Below are positions 44,822 to 54,381 of a stretch of DNA of 64,000 bases, piece by piece. The position numbers and the translations under genes were made by a program. Within the stretch, counting starts at the first letter, position 1, and each line of letters opens with the position of its first letter. This DNA comes from Jannaschia seohaensis (GTDB taxonomy: Bacteria > Pseudomonadota > Alphaproteobacteria > Rhodobacterales > Rhodobacteraceae). The notes beneath the pieces are model-generated. The model saw only the letters and a list, made by a program, of their open reading frames with translations, ran no database searches and had not been told where the DNA came from. Location: contig NZ_UETC01000001.1 of NCBI RefSeq assembly GCF_900116765.1, forward strand, positions 806,001 through 870,000, in the 5' to 3' direction.

Positions 44822-45997
44822 GTGAGCGGCCTGCCGCGCGGGCTGCTCCCGGTCCTGGCGGGGGCGAACTTCGTCATCGGAGCCGGCGCGTTCCTGGTGA
44901 TCGGCGCGCTTGCCCCGATCTCCCGCGATCTGGGCCTTACGCCGGCACAGGCCGGCTGGATCCTGACAACCTATGCGCTGGCCTATGCGGTGCTCTCGCC
45001 GCTCCTGGTGTCGCTGACCGGCGGGATCGGGCGGCGGCGGGTCATGACGCTGGGGATGGTGCTGTTCGGACTGGGGGCGCTGGGCTCGGCCCTCGCGCCG
45101 TCGGCCGGAGGGTTGCTGGCGGCCCGCGTGGTGGCGGCCGCCGGTGCCGGCCTGACGACCCCGGTCACGGCGGCCGTGGCGGCCCTCCTGTCCGCGCCCG
45201 AGATGCGGGGGAAGGTCTTGGCCTATGTCTTCATGGGCATCACACTGGCGGGGGTGATCGGCGTGCCCGGAGGCAGTTGGATCGCCTACACCTATGGTTG
45301 GCGGACGGCGTTCTGGGCGGTGGCCGTGCTCTCGGCGGTCTTCGCGGTCGTCTTGTGGCTGCGCGTGCCGGCCGGTTTGCGGTTTCAGCCGGTGCGGCTG
45401 CGGGATTTGGGCGGCGTTCTCGGCGATTGGAAGCTGATGCTGGCCATCGGCTTCACCGCCGTATTCCTCGCTGCGATCTACGTCCCCTTCACCTATCTCG
45501 CCCCGCTGCTGGAGGCGCGGATGGGCTTGGGCCGGGACGGCGTGACCGTTGCGCTGCTGATCGCGGGGCTGGGCGGGGTAGCGGGCAATCTCGTGGGGGG
45601 CTGGCTGTCGGACCGGCTCGGCCCCTATGCGACGCTGCTGTGGCTCTGTGGGGCCCAGGCGGCGCTGATGCCGCTGCTCTCGCTGCTGCCGATCCCCCTG
45701 GGCTTGGCGTTCCTGCTGCTGCTGGCGTGGAACGCCGCCGGGTTCGCCTTCAATTCCAGTCAGCAGATCCGCGTTGTGGTGCTGGCGGGGGCCCGGGCGC
45801 CGGTGGCGCTCGCCCTGAACGCGGCCTGCATCTATGTCGGCGCGGCGATCGGGTCGGCGCTTGGTGCGGGGGTGATCGATGGCTTCGGGCTGAGCGCCTT
45901 GGGCGTCGCGGGCGGGATCACGGTGCTGGCGGCCGTCGCCGCGCTGGTCCTGTCGCAACGGCTGACCCCCGTGGACAGGGGCGCGTCGGGCGCTTAG
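44822..45997 (+). CDS. MFS transporter, DHA1-like
   Basis: The 391-residue protein has twelve hydrophobic segments and the MFS loop 2-3 motif (SLTGGIGRRRVMTLGM) and motif C-like GVIGVPGGSWI. It begins with GTG at 44822, 8 bp after dapA. It resembles sugar/drug efflux proteins of the AraJ type; substrate unknown. Confidence 0.85.
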   Translation: MSGLPRGLLPVLAGANFVIGAGAFLVIGALAPISRDLGLTPAQAGWILTTYALAYAVLSPLLVSLTGGIGRRRVMTLGMVLFGLGALGSALAPSAGGLLAARVVAAAGAGLTTPVTAAVAALLSAPEMRGKVLAYVFMGITLAGVIGVPGGSWIAYTYGWRTAFWAVAVLSAVFAVVLWLRVPAGLRFQPVRLRDLGGVLGDWKLMLAIGFTAVFLAAIYVPFTYLAPLLEARMGLGRDGVTVALLIAGLGGVAGNLVGGWLSDRLGPYATLLWLCGAQAALMPLLSLLPIPLGLAFLLLLAWNAAGFAFNSSQQIRVVVLAGARAPVALALNAACIYVGAAIGSALGAGVIDGFGLSALGVAGGITVLAAVAALVLSQRLTPVDRGASGA

Positions 45998-46006
45998 ATG
46001 CGCGGG

Positions 46007-46483
46007 ATGGCCAAGAAGGACGAAAACAAGAACTACAAGGTGATCGCCGAGAACCGGCGCGCACGCTTCGACTATGCCATCGAGGACGACCTGGAATGCG
46101 GGATCGTGCTGGAAGGCTCCGAGGTCAAGTCGCTGCGCGAGGGCGGGGCCAATGTCGCCGAGAGCTATGCCGAGGTGGCGGATGGCGAGCTATGGCTGGT
46201 CAATAGCTACATCGCGCCCTACGCTCAGGCCAAGACGTTCGGGCATGAGGAGAAGCGGCGGCGCAAGCTTCTGGTGTCCAAGCGGGAGCTGTCGAAGCTC
46301 TGGAACGCGACCGCGCGCGAGGGCTACACAATCGTCCCGCTGGTGCTCTACTTCAACCATCGCGGCGTGGCGAAGTTGAAGGTCGGGATCGCCAAGGGCA
46401 AGAAGGTGGCCGACAAGCGCGAGGCGACGGCCAAGCGCGACTGGCAGCGCCAGAAGGCCCGCCTGCTCAAGGAACACGGATGA
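46007..46483 (+). CDS. smpB: SsrA-binding protein SmpB
   Basis: The 158-residue protein has the SmpB core: [52 protein letters not shown], and the basic C-terminal tail [20 protein letters not shown] that replaces mRNA in the ribosome. It delivers tmRNA to stalled ribosomes. Start [10 protein letters not shown] chosen over an ATG 9 bp upstream. Confidence 0.96.
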   Translation: MAKKDENKNYKVIAENRRARFDYAIEDDLECGIVLEGSEVKSLREGGANVAESYAEVADGELWLVNSYIAPYAQAKTFGHEEKRRRKLLVSKRELSKLWNATAREGYTIVPLVLYFNHRGVAKLKVGIAKGKKVADKREATAKRDWQRQKARLLKEHG

Positions 46484-46490
46484 GCCACGC

Positions 46491-46536
46491 GCCACGATCT
46501 CCCGAGATCGTGGCCGGCTTCTTCGACGAAGCCGGC
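46491..46536. terminator. double hairpin between smpB and truA
   Basis: Two stems lie back to back: GCCACGATCTC/GAGATCGTGGC (46491-46514) and GCCGGCTTC-TTCGAC-GAAGCCGGC (46513-46536). The layout resembles the hemC/gnd double hairpin, but here both genes run rightward and no T-run follows. Confidence 0.45.
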
Positions 46537-46548
46537 GCGTGACCTGCG

Positions 46549-47322
46549 ATGCCCCGCTACGCCCTCCGCGTCGAATATGACGGCCGCCCCTTCGCGGGCT
46601 GGCAGCGCCAGGACGGTCCCGCCTCCGTGCAGCAGACGCTGGAGGAAGCCTTGCGCGCCTTGGAGCCCGACATGCCCTCCGTCGCCGCGGCGGGCCGCAC
46701 CGATGCCGGGGTGCATGCGACGGGGCAGGTGGCGCAGTGCGACATGGCCAAGGACTGGGATCCGTTCCGGCTGTCCGAAGCGGTCAACTGGCACTTGAAG
46801 CCCGCGCCGGTCGCCATCACGGCCTGCGCGCGGGTTGCTGACGACTGGCATGCCCGTTTTTCGGCCATCGAGCGGCGCTATACGTTCCGCATCGTCGCCC
46901 GCCGCGCCCCGCTGACGCTGCAGGCCGGGCAGGCGTGGCGGGTGATCGGGCCACTCGACGCCGACCTGATCCGCGAGGGCGCCCGGCATCTGATCGGTCG
47001 GCACGATTTCACGACCTTCCGGGCCTCCATCTGTCAGGCGAAATCGCCGGTGAAGACCCTGGACGAGATCACGGTGGAAGAGCGGCCCTATCCCGGCGGC
47101 CAGGAGATCCGTCTGCATCTGCGCGCGCGCAGCTTCCTGCACAATCAGGTCCGGTCCATCGCCGGCACGCTGGAGCGGGTGGGGGCCGGGGCCTGGCCGC
47201 CCGCGCGCGTCGCCGAGGCGCTCGCGGCCCGGGACCGCGCCGCTTGCGGCCCGGTCGCGCCGCCGGACGGGCTGTGCCTGACCGGCGTCGGCTATCCGGA
47301 AGATCCCTTCGGATCGCGATAG
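46549..47322 (+). CDS. truA: tRNA pseudouridine(38-40) synthase
   Basis: The 257-residue enzyme has the catalytic Asp52 in [15 protein letters not shown], the N-terminal [15 protein letters not shown] and [18 protein letters not shown] near the end. It isomerises U38-U40 in the anticodon arm. Its 3' end overlaps the convergent MarR gene by 31 bp. Confidence 0.95.
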   Translation: MPRYALRVEYDGRPFAGWQRQDGPASVQQTLEEALRALEPDMPSVAAAGRTDAGVHATGQVAQCDMAKDWDPFRLSEAVNWHLKPAPVAITACARVADDWHARFSAIERRYTFRIVARRAPLTLQAGQAWRVIGPLDADLIREGARHLIGRHDFTTFRASICQAKSPVKTLDEITVEERPYPGGQEIRLHLRARSFLHNQVRSIAGTLERVGAGAWPPARVAEALAARDRAACGPVAPPDGLCLTGVGYPEDPFGSR

Positions 47323-47774
47323 GCGTCGAGGAACACCCGCAATTCGGTCAACCGTTCCAGCAGGGCGGCGCGGTCTTCGGGCGTGGTCGCCGCGTTGACC
47401 TCGGCAAGGTCCGGCGCGAGCGCCGCGATGGCCTCCTTGCGAAAGGCGCGCCCGGCCTCGGTCAGCCAGACCGTCTTGGAGCGTCCGTCGGTCGGGTGCG
47501 GCTTCAGTACGACCCAGCCATGCTTGACCGCGCCCGAGATCGTATGGGTCATCGTGTTCTTGGGCACCTGGAACGCGCGGGCCAGGGCGAGCGGCGTCTG
47601 CCCGTCGCGGACGCGGGTCAGGTGGTTGACCAGCGAGAAATGCGGCACGCCCGCCCCGTCGGGCAGGCGGGCTTCGAACATCGTGCGGCTGAGCTGCGCG
47701 ACGATCGCCACCTCGTTGAAGATGGCGAAGGTCTGGCGCAGCTCGGCCTCGCGGGAGGTCTGGTCGTCGGGCAA
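47292..47774 (-). CDS. MarR family transcriptional regulator
   Basis: The 160-residue winged-helix protein has [41 protein letters not shown] (recognition helix) and the wing [16 protein letters not shown]. It lies 1 bp after the nitroreductase gene in one leftward unit. Paired GTTC-N6-GAAC dyads upstream of the unit are its probable operators, giving autoregulation. Confidence 0.88.
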   Translation of the reverse strand: MPDDQTSREAELRQTFAIFNEVAIVAQLSRTMFEARLPDGAGVPHFSLVNHLTRVRDGQTPLALARAFQVPKNTMTHTISGAVKHGWVVLKPHPTDGRSKTVWLTEAGRAFRKEAIAALAPDLAEVNAATTPEDRAALLERLTELRVFLDAYRDPKGSSG

Positions 47775-47775
47775 G

Positions 47776-48879
47776 TCAACTCCTCAGCCGGGTCTCGAGC
47801 GACCAGCGCGGGGTGCGGGCCGTGCGGGTTCCGTAGCCCAGCAGGCCCAGCATTTGAACCGTTCCGCCTTGGGGCGCGGCGAGGCGGTGGACCTCGGCGT
47901 AATAGGGCGCGACCTCGGGATATTCCTGCAAAGCCTGGCTCACGGGGCGCAGGGCCAGCCCGGCGCCGGTCGCGGCCAGGTTCAGTCGCAGCCAGCGGCG
48001 GCCCGCCTCGATCTGGTCGGCGCGGCCGTTGCCCTCGGTCACGATCGTGACCATGGCGGAGGCCGCGTAGATCGCTTCGATCGTCGCCTCGGTCGCCCCT
48101 TTCACGCCGGGATGGTCCACATCCATCGCGATCTCGCGCGAGAACAGGCCGGAGAGCTTGAGCGCGTCGAACATCGGGCCGCCCAGGTCGATGCCGTCCG
48201 GGTTCGCTTCGATCTCGGCGCGGCCGATGCGGAAGAGGTCGATACTTTCCTTATAGGCGTCGGGGGTGTTGATCTCAGTGACCCAGGCATCGGCGGCGGC
48301 ATCGCGCAGGCCCTCCAGGACGGGGCCGTCGCGATGGATTGCCGCTATCGCGTCGAGCGCGGCGGCCTCGGGGCCAAGGGGGCGCGCCTCGAAGGCCTCC
48401 TTGTGCGACCGCCGTTCCAGCGCATGGGCAAAGAGGGGGTCGGGGGTGCCGCCGGGCGCGAGCGTCATCACCGCCACCGGGCCGTCCTCGCCTTCGGGGA
48501 ACAGCATCGTCTCCGCGGCCAGCCATTCCTGCGCGGCGGCCATGCGGGTGAGTTCCAGAAAGCAGCCCATCCCGATGGTCAGTTGCCGGGCAAACGGATC
48601 GGTCACCGGCAGATCCCGCGCCGGATCGCGCCAGATGGCGATCATGTCCTCGCCTCTAAGTTCCGCTTCCCAAGGCTGCCGATTGTGGGGATTGGGCGCC
48701 AGCAGACCCCAGCTGAGCGCGCGCAGGCGCGGGTCGGCATAGGTGCCGGCCGCCTCCCAGGGCGCCAGGGCGGCATGTGGGGTGCGCGTGGTGAGAAAGG
48801 CGGCCGAGGCGGCGCTGGCGGCGAAGACCGTGCCGCCGCCAATCAGGGCGAGGGTCTTGCGGCGGGAGAGATCGGGCAT
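47776..48879 (-). CDS. Tat-exported nitroreductase-family (Acg-like) protein
   Basis: The 367-residue product starts with a twin-arginine signal (LSRRKTLALIGGGTVFA) and continues with nitroreductase-fold blocks typical of the Acg-like FMN-binding group: LLAPNPHNRQPWEAELRG and LTIGMGCFLELTRMAA, with HLAATGAGLALRP-like NLAATGAGLALRPVSQALQE. Export as a folded flavoprotein to the periplasm is likely. A MarR repressor follows in the operon, so the gene is probably induced by a small ligand, which I cannot name. Confidence 0.8.
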   Translation of the reverse strand: MPDLSRRKTLALIGGGTVFAASAASAAFLTTRTPHAALAPWEAAGTYADPRLRALSWGLLAPNPHNRQPWEAELRGEDMIAIWRDPARDLPVTDPFARQLTIGMGCFLELTRMAAAQEWLAAETMLFPEGEDGPVAVMTLAPGGTPDPLFAHALERRSHKEAFEARPLGPEAAALDAIAAIHRDGPVLEGLRDAAADAWVTEINTPDAYKESIDLFRIGRAEIEANPDGIDLGGPMFDALKLSGLFSREIAMDVDHPGVKGATEATIEAIYAASAMVTIVTEGNGRADQIEAGRRWLRLNLAATGAGLALRPVSQALQEYPEVAPYYAEVHRLAAPQGGTVQMLGLLGYGTRTARTPRWSLETRLRS

Positions 48880-48893
48880 GACAGGCTCCTAAA

Positions 48894-48907
48894 GTTCAAT
48901 GTCGAAC
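48894..48907. promoter_or_regulatory. MarR-type operator dyad 1
   Basis: GTTC-AATGTC-GAAC, 15 bp before the nitroreductase start codon. It has the same arm-and-gap design as dyad 2. Confidence 0.55.
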
Positions 48908-48913
48908 AATATG

Positions 48914-48927
48914 GTTCGATATAGAAC
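48914..48927. promoter_or_regulatory. MarR-type operator dyad 2
   Basis: GTTC-GATATA-GAAC, exactly 20 bp (about two helical turns) from dyad 1, so two dimers would bind on one face. Confidence 0.55.
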
Positions 48928-48967
48928 CAAAGGCAAGAGCGAATGCGCCGCATTGCGCGAACGATGT

Positions 48968-48994
48968 GAATTGGTTAGGACTTCTTACCAATTC
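48968..48994. promoter_or_regulatory. long dyad before the lldD-type gene
   Basis: A 27-bp near-palindrome with arms GAATTGG and CCAATTC and most inner positions paired, ending 20 bp before the ATG. TTGGT...ACCAA arms are typical of GntR/FadR-family (LldR-like) operators, though the centre is longer than the usual 3 bp; it could also fold as an RNA hairpin. Confidence 0.45.
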
Positions 48995-49014
48995 CAGCGA
49001 CGCCGAGGACGCCC

Positions 49015-50196
49015 ATGCCCGTCATCACCAATATCGACGATCTGCACGCCATTTACCGGCGCCGCGTGCCCAAGATGTTCTACGATTACTGCCAGTCGGG
49101 CAGCTGGACCGAGCAGACCTTCCGCGAGAACGAGACCGATTTCGACAAGATCCGTCTGCGCCAACGGGTCGCCGTCGACATGGAGGGACGCTCGCTCAAG
49201 ACGACGATGGTGGGCCGCGAGGTCTCGATGCCGGTCGCTCTGGCCCCGGTCGGTCTGACCGGAATGCAGCACGCGGATGGAGAGATCCTGGCCGCCCAGG
49301 CCGCCGAGGATTTCGGCGTGCCCTTCACGCTCTCGACCATGTCGATCTGTTCCATCGAGGACGTCGCCCGCAAGACGCAGGCGCCGTTCTGGTTCCAGCT
49401 CTATGTGATGCGCGACGAGGAATTCGTCGACAACCTGATCGGCCGGGCCGAGGCGGCGGGCTGCGACACGCTGGTCATCACGCTCGACCTTCAGATCCTC
49501 GGCCAGCGCCACAAGGACCTGAAGAACGGTCTGTCGGCCCCACCCAAGCTGACCCCGGCGACCATCGCCAACCTCGCCACCAAGGTGAGCTGGGGGCTGG
49601 AGATGATGGGCACGCCGCGCCGCCAGTTCGGCAACATCGTGGGCCATGCCAAGGGCGTGACCGACACCTCATCGCTGTCGTCCTGGACGGCGGAGCAGTT
49701 CGACCCCCGGCTCGACTGGGGCAAGATCCGCAAGCTTCGGGACAAGTGGAAGGGCAAGGTCATCCTTAAGGGCATCCTCGACCCGGAGGATGCGCGTCAG
49801 GCGCTAGAAATGGGCGCGGACGCGATCGTCGTGTCGAACCATGGCGGGCGGCAGTTGGACGGGGCGCTCAGTTCCATTCGGATGCTGCCCGAGATCGTCG
49901 AGGCGGTGGGCGACAAGATCGAGATCCACATGGATGGCGGCATCCGCTCCGGCCAGGACGTACTCAAGGCCGTCGCGCTGGGCGCCCGCGCCACCTATAT
50001 CGGGCGCGCCTTCATCTACGGCCTGGGCGCCATGGGCAAAAAGGGCGTCACCCACGCGTTGGAGGTCATCCGTAAGGAGCTGGACACCACCATGGCGCTG
50101 TGCGGCGAGAAGGACATCCACGATGTCGGGCCGCATGTCACCCTTGTGCCCAAGGGCTTTAGGGGCGAGTGGGAGCGACCTGCCTCGAATAGCTGA
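49015..50196 (+). CDS. lldD: FMN-dependent alpha-hydroxy-acid dehydrogenase, L-lactate dehydrogenase type
   Basis: The 393-residue TIM-barrel flavoenzyme has PVALAPVGLTGMQHADGE, LYVMRDEEFVDNLI, VILKGILDPEDARQALEMGADAIVVSNHGGRQLDG (catalytic His in SNHGG) and IEIHMDGGIRSGQDVLKAVALGARA for phosphate binding. It most likely oxidises L-lactate to pyruvate, feeding the quinone pool; another 2-hydroxyacid is possible. The 3' end overlaps a convergent MFS gene by 38 bp. Confidence 0.88.
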   Translation: MPVITNIDDLHAIYRRRVPKMFYDYCQSGSWTEQTFRENETDFDKIRLRQRVAVDMEGRSLKTTMVGREVSMPVALAPVGLTGMQHADGEILAAQAAEDFGVPFTLSTMSICSIEDVARKTQAPFWFQLYVMRDEEFVDNLIGRAEAAGCDTLVITLDLQILGQRHKDLKNGLSAPPKLTPATIANLATKVSWGLEMMGTPRRQFGNIVGHAKGVTDTSSLSSWTAEQFDPRLDWGKIRKLRDKWKGKVILKGILDPEDARQALEMGADAIVVSNHGGRQLDGALSSIRMLPEIVEAVGDKIEIHMDGGIRSGQDVLKAVALGARATYIGRAFIYGLGAMGKKGVTHALEVIRKELDTTMALCGEKDIHDVGPHVTLVPKGFRGEWERPASNS

Positions 50197-51307
50197 GCGG
50201 CCAGTTCACCGCCAGCAGCAGTGCTACGCCCGCGAAGGCCCAGCGGAGGCCGAACGCCTCCGCCCCCAGCCCCATCAGGGCGGGGGCCAGGAAGAACCCG
50301 GTGAAGCCGATGATGGCGACCCGCGCGATCACCGCCGTCCGCTTATGCGCGGGCGAGAGCCGCCCGGCCAGCGCCAGCCCCATCGGCCCGATCACCGAGA
50401 CGCCCAGGCCCTGCAAGCCAAAGCCAAAATAGGCCCAGATCGGGCTGGGCGCCGCTGCCGCAATCAGCACGCCCGCCACCGCGAAGCCGGTCGCGATGCG
50501 TATCACCGTCAGTTCCGACAGCCGCGCCGCGACCGCCTGACCCGAGAACCGGCCCACCGCCATTGTGATGCCCAGCATCGCGGGCCCGAACGCGCCCTCC
50601 GCCGCGCCGCCGCCCAGGGTGCGCTCGATATGCAGGGCGGACCAAGCCTCGACCGTGGCCTCGCCCATGAAGGCGATGAGGACCATCGTGCCGCAAATCG
50701 CCACCAGCGGCAGCGGCAGCCGGACATCCCCCGTCTCGTGCTCCGGCGGCGGGGGCGCGACCTCGGTCTTTTGGAAGGGCACGGTCGCGAGGATCATCAG
50801 GCCCGTGACCGCAAAGATCGCCTCGGGGGCCAGTCCCGCTTCGCGCATCGCGCCCGTCACCAGAGCCGAAATCGCATAAGCCACAGAAAACATGGCGTGG
50901 TTGACGTTCATCAGGCTCAGCCCGGTGCGCGCCTCGACTTCCGAGACGCGGGCGTTCATCACGACGTCCAAGAGCCCGCTGAACCCGCCCAGCACCAGCA
51001 GCGACAGGAACAGCAGCGGCGCCGTCACCCCGGCCCAGCCCGGCAGCGTCGCCATCGCCGCCAGCAGCGCGGCGCCGAGGGGCAGGGCCCAGACCCCCAT
51101 CGCCCGGTCGAAACGCGGCGCCGCGTAGAGCGTCGTCGTCAGACCCAGCGCCGTTCCCAACAGCAAGAGGCCGAAGATCGCGTCATCGACCCCGATCCGT
51201 GTCTTCAGCACCGGCGCCATGGCCGCGAAGCAGCCCCAGGTGAAGCCCACGGCCATGAAGGCGGCAACCGTCGCCCGGCTGACCATGAGGGCGGAGAGGA
51301 TCGACAT
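50159..51307 (-). CDS. MFS transporter
   Basis: The 382-residue protein has about twelve hydrophobic helices with an internal repeat typical of the superfamily, and a YfcJ/FsR-like pattern (GLSLMNVNHAMFSVAYAISALV; RLSPAHKRTAVIARVAIIGFTG). Resembles the inner-membrane MFS group with Bcr-like length. Substrate unknown. Confidence 0.82.
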   Translation of the reverse strand: MSILSALMVSRATVAAFMAVGFTWGCFAAMAPVLKTRIGVDDAIFGLLLLGTALGLTTTLYAAPRFDRAMGVWALPLGAALLAAMATLPGWAGVTAPLLFLSLLVLGGFSGLLDVVMNARVSEVEARTGLSLMNVNHAMFSVAYAISALVTGAMREAGLAPEAIFAVTGLMILATVPFQKTEVAPPPPEHETGDVRLPLPLVAICGTMVLIAFMGEATVEAWSALHIERTLGGGAAEGAFGPAMLGITMAVGRFSGQAVAARLSELTVIRIATGFAVAGVLIAAAAPSPIWAYFGFGLQGLGVSVIGPMGLALAGRLSPAHKRTAVIARVAIIGFTGFFLAPALMGLGAEAFGLRWAFAGVALLLAVNWPLSYSRQVAPTRP

Positions 51308-51465
51308 GCGGCGGGCTTTCCTGAGAGACCGGACCTGCGCCCCTCACCATGGCCCGCGGGAGGGGGCAAGACCCTCGCGATGCGCAGGCGGGATTGCGAC
51401 GATCCCTCATTCTGTCCCGCGCCGTCATTCGCCGGCCCTTCGCCCCGGTCGCCGCCTGGTCATGA

Positions 51466-51678
51466 ATGCCCGAAGACCCGCGCGACCGGTTCCGCAACGC
51501 TTTCGTCAAGATCCGGCTGGCGCTGCGCGAGGCGGGGGTGGATTTCGACGCTTTCGACGAGACCCGCCGCATCTCCCTGTCCGAGCCCTGGCCGGCCGGG
51601 ACCGCGGTCGAGGTCGCGGGCCTCCGCAGTCAGGGCGCGGTGGCCGAAATCCGAGTGATCGCCGCGACCTGGGCCTGA
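51466..51678 (+). CDS. conserved hypothetical small protein (70 residues)
   Basis: Begins MPEDPRDRFRNAFVKIRLAL and continues with REAGVDFDAFDETRRISLSEPW; ends WPAGTAVEVAGLRSQGAVAEI...TWA. The residue pattern (amphipathic helix plus beta strands) and codon use look coding; no domain recognised. RBS is weak. Confidence 0.5.
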   Translation: MPEDPRDRFRNAFVKIRLALREAGVDFDAFDETRRISLSEPWPAGTAVEVAGLRSQGAVAEIRVIAATWA

Positions 51679-51829
51679 CCCGTCTCCCGGCGGATCGGCC
51701 CCGCATCACGGGTTTACCAATACTCAAATCCCGTATCGGCCCGGCCGCCCCGTGCCGCGCGGAGGCCCGCCCGGCTTCCCCTTTGCCGCTGGCTTTCCTA
51801 TCTCCCGGGGAACGGAGACGGAGCGCGAT

Positions 51830-53230
51830 ATGGTGATCGGACGGGTGGCGGATGCGGTGACGCGCGGGATCGGGGACGTGACGGCGAGTGTGACCGACGT
51901 GTTCGACCCGACCGTGCGCCTGGGCGTCACCGGGCTCAGCCGGGCCGGCAAGACCGTGTTCATCACTTCGCTCGTCGCGAACCTGATGGACCGGGGCCGG
52001 ATGTCGGCGTTCACCCCGTCTTCGCGGATCGAGACGGCGTTTCTTCAGCCGCAGCCCGACGACACCGTGCCACGCTTCGACTTCGAGCGGCACCTCGCCG
52101 CGCTCACCTCGCGGGAGCCGCGCTGGCCCGATGGCACCCGCGCCGTGTCGGAGTTGCGCCTGTCGCTCAAGATCCAGCCCCGGGGCCTGCTGGGCGGCAT
52201 GCGCGGCGCCCGGGTCGTGCATCTCGATATCGTCGACTATCCGGGCGAGTGGCTTCTCGACCTCGGCCTGATCGGCAAGAGTTATTCGGACTGGTCCGAG
52301 CGCGCCCTGCGCCGCCTGCGCGAATGGGGCGCGACGAGCTATCTGGCCGAGATGGAGTCGGCCGACCCCACCGCCCGGCTGTCTGAGCCGCAGGCCCAGG
52401 CCCTCGCCGCCGCCTATACCGCCGCTCTGCGGGAGGCGCGGGCGGCGGGCGCCTACGACCTGACGCCGGGGCGGTTCCTGCTGCCTGGCGATCTGGAGGG
52501 CTCGCCCGTCCTGACCTTCGCGCCGCTGCCACCCGGAGAGACGCCGCGTGGCTCGCTGCGGCGGGAGATGGAACGGCGCTTCGAGGCTTATAAATCCAAG
52601 GTCGTGCTGCCCTTCTTTCGGGAGCACTTCTCTCGCCTCGACCGTCAGGTCGTGCTGCTCGACGTGCTGGGCGCGATCCGCCGGGGACCTCGCGCGGTCG
52701 AGGAAATGCGCGCCGCCATCGCCGACATCCTGGAGGCGTTCAAGCCCGGCGCGCTGAACTGGCTGTTGGGCCTGCTGGGCGCCAAGCGGGTCGACCGCGT
52801 CCTCTTCGCCGCGACCAAGGCCGACCATCTGCACCACACCCAGCACGCCCGCCTGACCGACATCCTGGACGCGATGGTGTCCGATGCCCGCCGCCGCGCC
52901 GATTTCGCGGGGGCGCGGACCGAGGTGCTGGCGCTGGCCGCGCTGCGGGCCACGGTCGAGGAGACGCGGGTACACAACGGCGAGACGCTGCCCGTCGTGC
53001 GCGGTCGCCTGCTGGAGACCGGCCGCGAGGCGGCGCTCTATCCCGGTGAACTGCCGCCTGACGCCTCCCATATCCTGACCCCCGCGCTGGAGGGGGCGGA
53101 GGAATGGCTGGGCGCCGATTACGACATCATGGATTTCGCCCCCGCGCCCCTGACCCTGCGCCCGAACGAGGGGCCGCCCTTCATCCGCCTGGACCGTGCC
53201 GCCGAGTTCCTGCTGGCCGACAGGCTCTGA
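51830..53230 (+). CDS. YcjX-like P-loop GTPase family protein (DUF463)
   Basis: The 466-residue product has a Walker A motif GLSRAGKT near residue 45, the switch-like HLDIVDYPGEWLLDL and LLDVLGAIRRGP, as in YcjX of E. coli. YcjX/YcjF are linked to phage-shock/stress operons in enterics. The start MVIGRVADA has GGAG upstream. ycjF follows after 74 bp. Confidence 0.88.
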   Translation: MVIGRVADAVTRGIGDVTASVTDVFDPTVRLGVTGLSRAGKTVFITSLVANLMDRGRMSAFTPSSRIETAFLQPQPDDTVPRFDFERHLAALTSREPRWPDGTRAVSELRLSLKIQPRGLLGGMRGARVVHLDIVDYPGEWLLDLGLIGKSYSDWSERALRRLREWGATSYLAEMESADPTARLSEPQAQALAAAYTAALREARAAGAYDLTPGRFLLPGDLEGSPVLTFAPLPPGETPRGSLRREMERRFEAYKSKVVLPFFREHFSRLDRQVVLLDVLGAIRRGPRAVEEMRAAIADILEAFKPGALNWLLGLLGAKRVDRVLFAATKADHLHHTQHARLTDILDAMVSDARRRADFAGARTEVLALAALRATVEETRVHNGETLPVVRGRLLETGREAALYPGELPPDASHILTPALEGAEEWLGADYDIMDFAPAPLTLRPNEGPPFIRLDRAAEFLLADRL

Positions 53231-53304
53231 GCGCGGGGGGCACAGTCCGCGATTGTAACCGACCACGCCGATCATACCTAAGCGGAGGCTTCACGGAGGC
53301 GCGC

Positions 53305-54381
53305 ATGGCGACAGACCCGAAGAACACCAAGCGCCGGGCCGGCGTCCTGTTCGAGATCGAGGAGACGCCCGCCTCCAAGCGCGCGGCCCGCGCCACGGAG
53401 TTGCCGCCCGAGCGCGAGCCCGGCCCGGGTCCGTTCGACCCGGCCTCCGCCCCGCCCGTCCCAGATGACGAAGTTGCGCCGAGCCCCTCGGGGCGCGCCA
53501 TGCAGACCGTCGCGCTGCTCGCCGCGCGCAAGGAGCGCTCACTGGCCAAATGGGTCTGGTCGACGTTGGGCGCCGTCCTGACCTTCGTCCTCTCGATCGC
53601 GGCCTGGGAATTCGTGACGGGGCTTTTGGCCTCCAACCCGATCCTCGGCTGGATCGCGACCCTGCTCTTCGCGGCTTTCCTCGTCGCTTGCGGCGCGGTG
53701 ATCCTGCGGGAACTCAGCGCGCTGTCCCGGCTCGACCGGATCGACGGCATAAGGCGTGAGGCCGCAGCCGTCACCGACCTCACCTCCGCGCGCAAGCTGT
53801 CGGACCGGCTGGTGAGCTTCTACGCGGGCCGCCCCGACACGCGCTGGGGCCGCGAGGCGCTGGAGGGCCGCCGCGACGAGATCCGCGACGCGCCCGCCCT
53901 GATCGCCGAGATCGAGCGGGACCTGCTGGCCCCGCTCGACGCCGCCGCCGCCAAGGAGGTCGAGGCCGCCGCCCGCCAAGTGGCCCTGGTCACGGCGGTG
54001 GTCCCGCTGGCGATGGCTGATGTCGTGGCCGCACTCACGTCCAACCTGCGCATGATCCGGCGGATCGCGCTGATCTACGGGGGCAGGGGCGGCACGCTGG
54101 GATCGTGGCGGCTGGCGCGGACCGTGCTGACGCATCTGGCGGCGACCGGCGCGGTGGCGGTCGGGGACGACCTCATCCACTCGGTCGCGGGCGGCGGCGT
54201 GCTGGCCCGTGTCTCCCGCCGCTTCGGCGAGGGGCTGGTCAACGGCGCACTGACCGCGCGCGTGGGGCTCGCCGCGATGGAGGTCTGCCGCCCGCTCCCC
54301 TTCACCCATGCGCACCCGCCGCGCATCACCGAGCTTATCCGCCGTTCGCTGACCGGCCTCTTTGACCGGAAGGACACCTGA
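53305..54381 (+). CDS. YcjF-like inner-membrane protein (TIGR01620/DUF697)
   Basis: The 358-residue product has an acidic/proline N-terminus, two membrane helices (residues about 85-135) and a C-terminal DUF697 domain (VVPLAMADVVAALTSNLRMIRRIALIYGGRGGTLGSWRLAR). It is the standard partner of YcjX. GGAGG precedes ATG 53305. Confidence 0.88.
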   Translation: MATDPKNTKRRAGVLFEIEETPASKRAARATELPPEREPGPGPFDPASAPPVPDDEVAPSPSGRAMQTVALLAARKERSLAKWVWSTLGAVLTFVLSIAAWEFVTGLLASNPILGWIATLLFAAFLVACGAVILRELSALSRLDRIDGIRREAAAVTDLTSARKLSDRLVSFYAGRPDTRWGREALEGRRDEIRDAPALIAEIERDLLAPLDAAAAKEVEAAARQVALVTAVVPLAMADVVAALTSNLRMIRRIALIYGGRGGTLGSWRLARTVLTHLAATGAVAVGDDLIHSVAGGGVLARVSRRFGEGLVNGALTARVGLAAMEVCRPLPFTHAHPPRITELIRRSLTGLFDRKDT

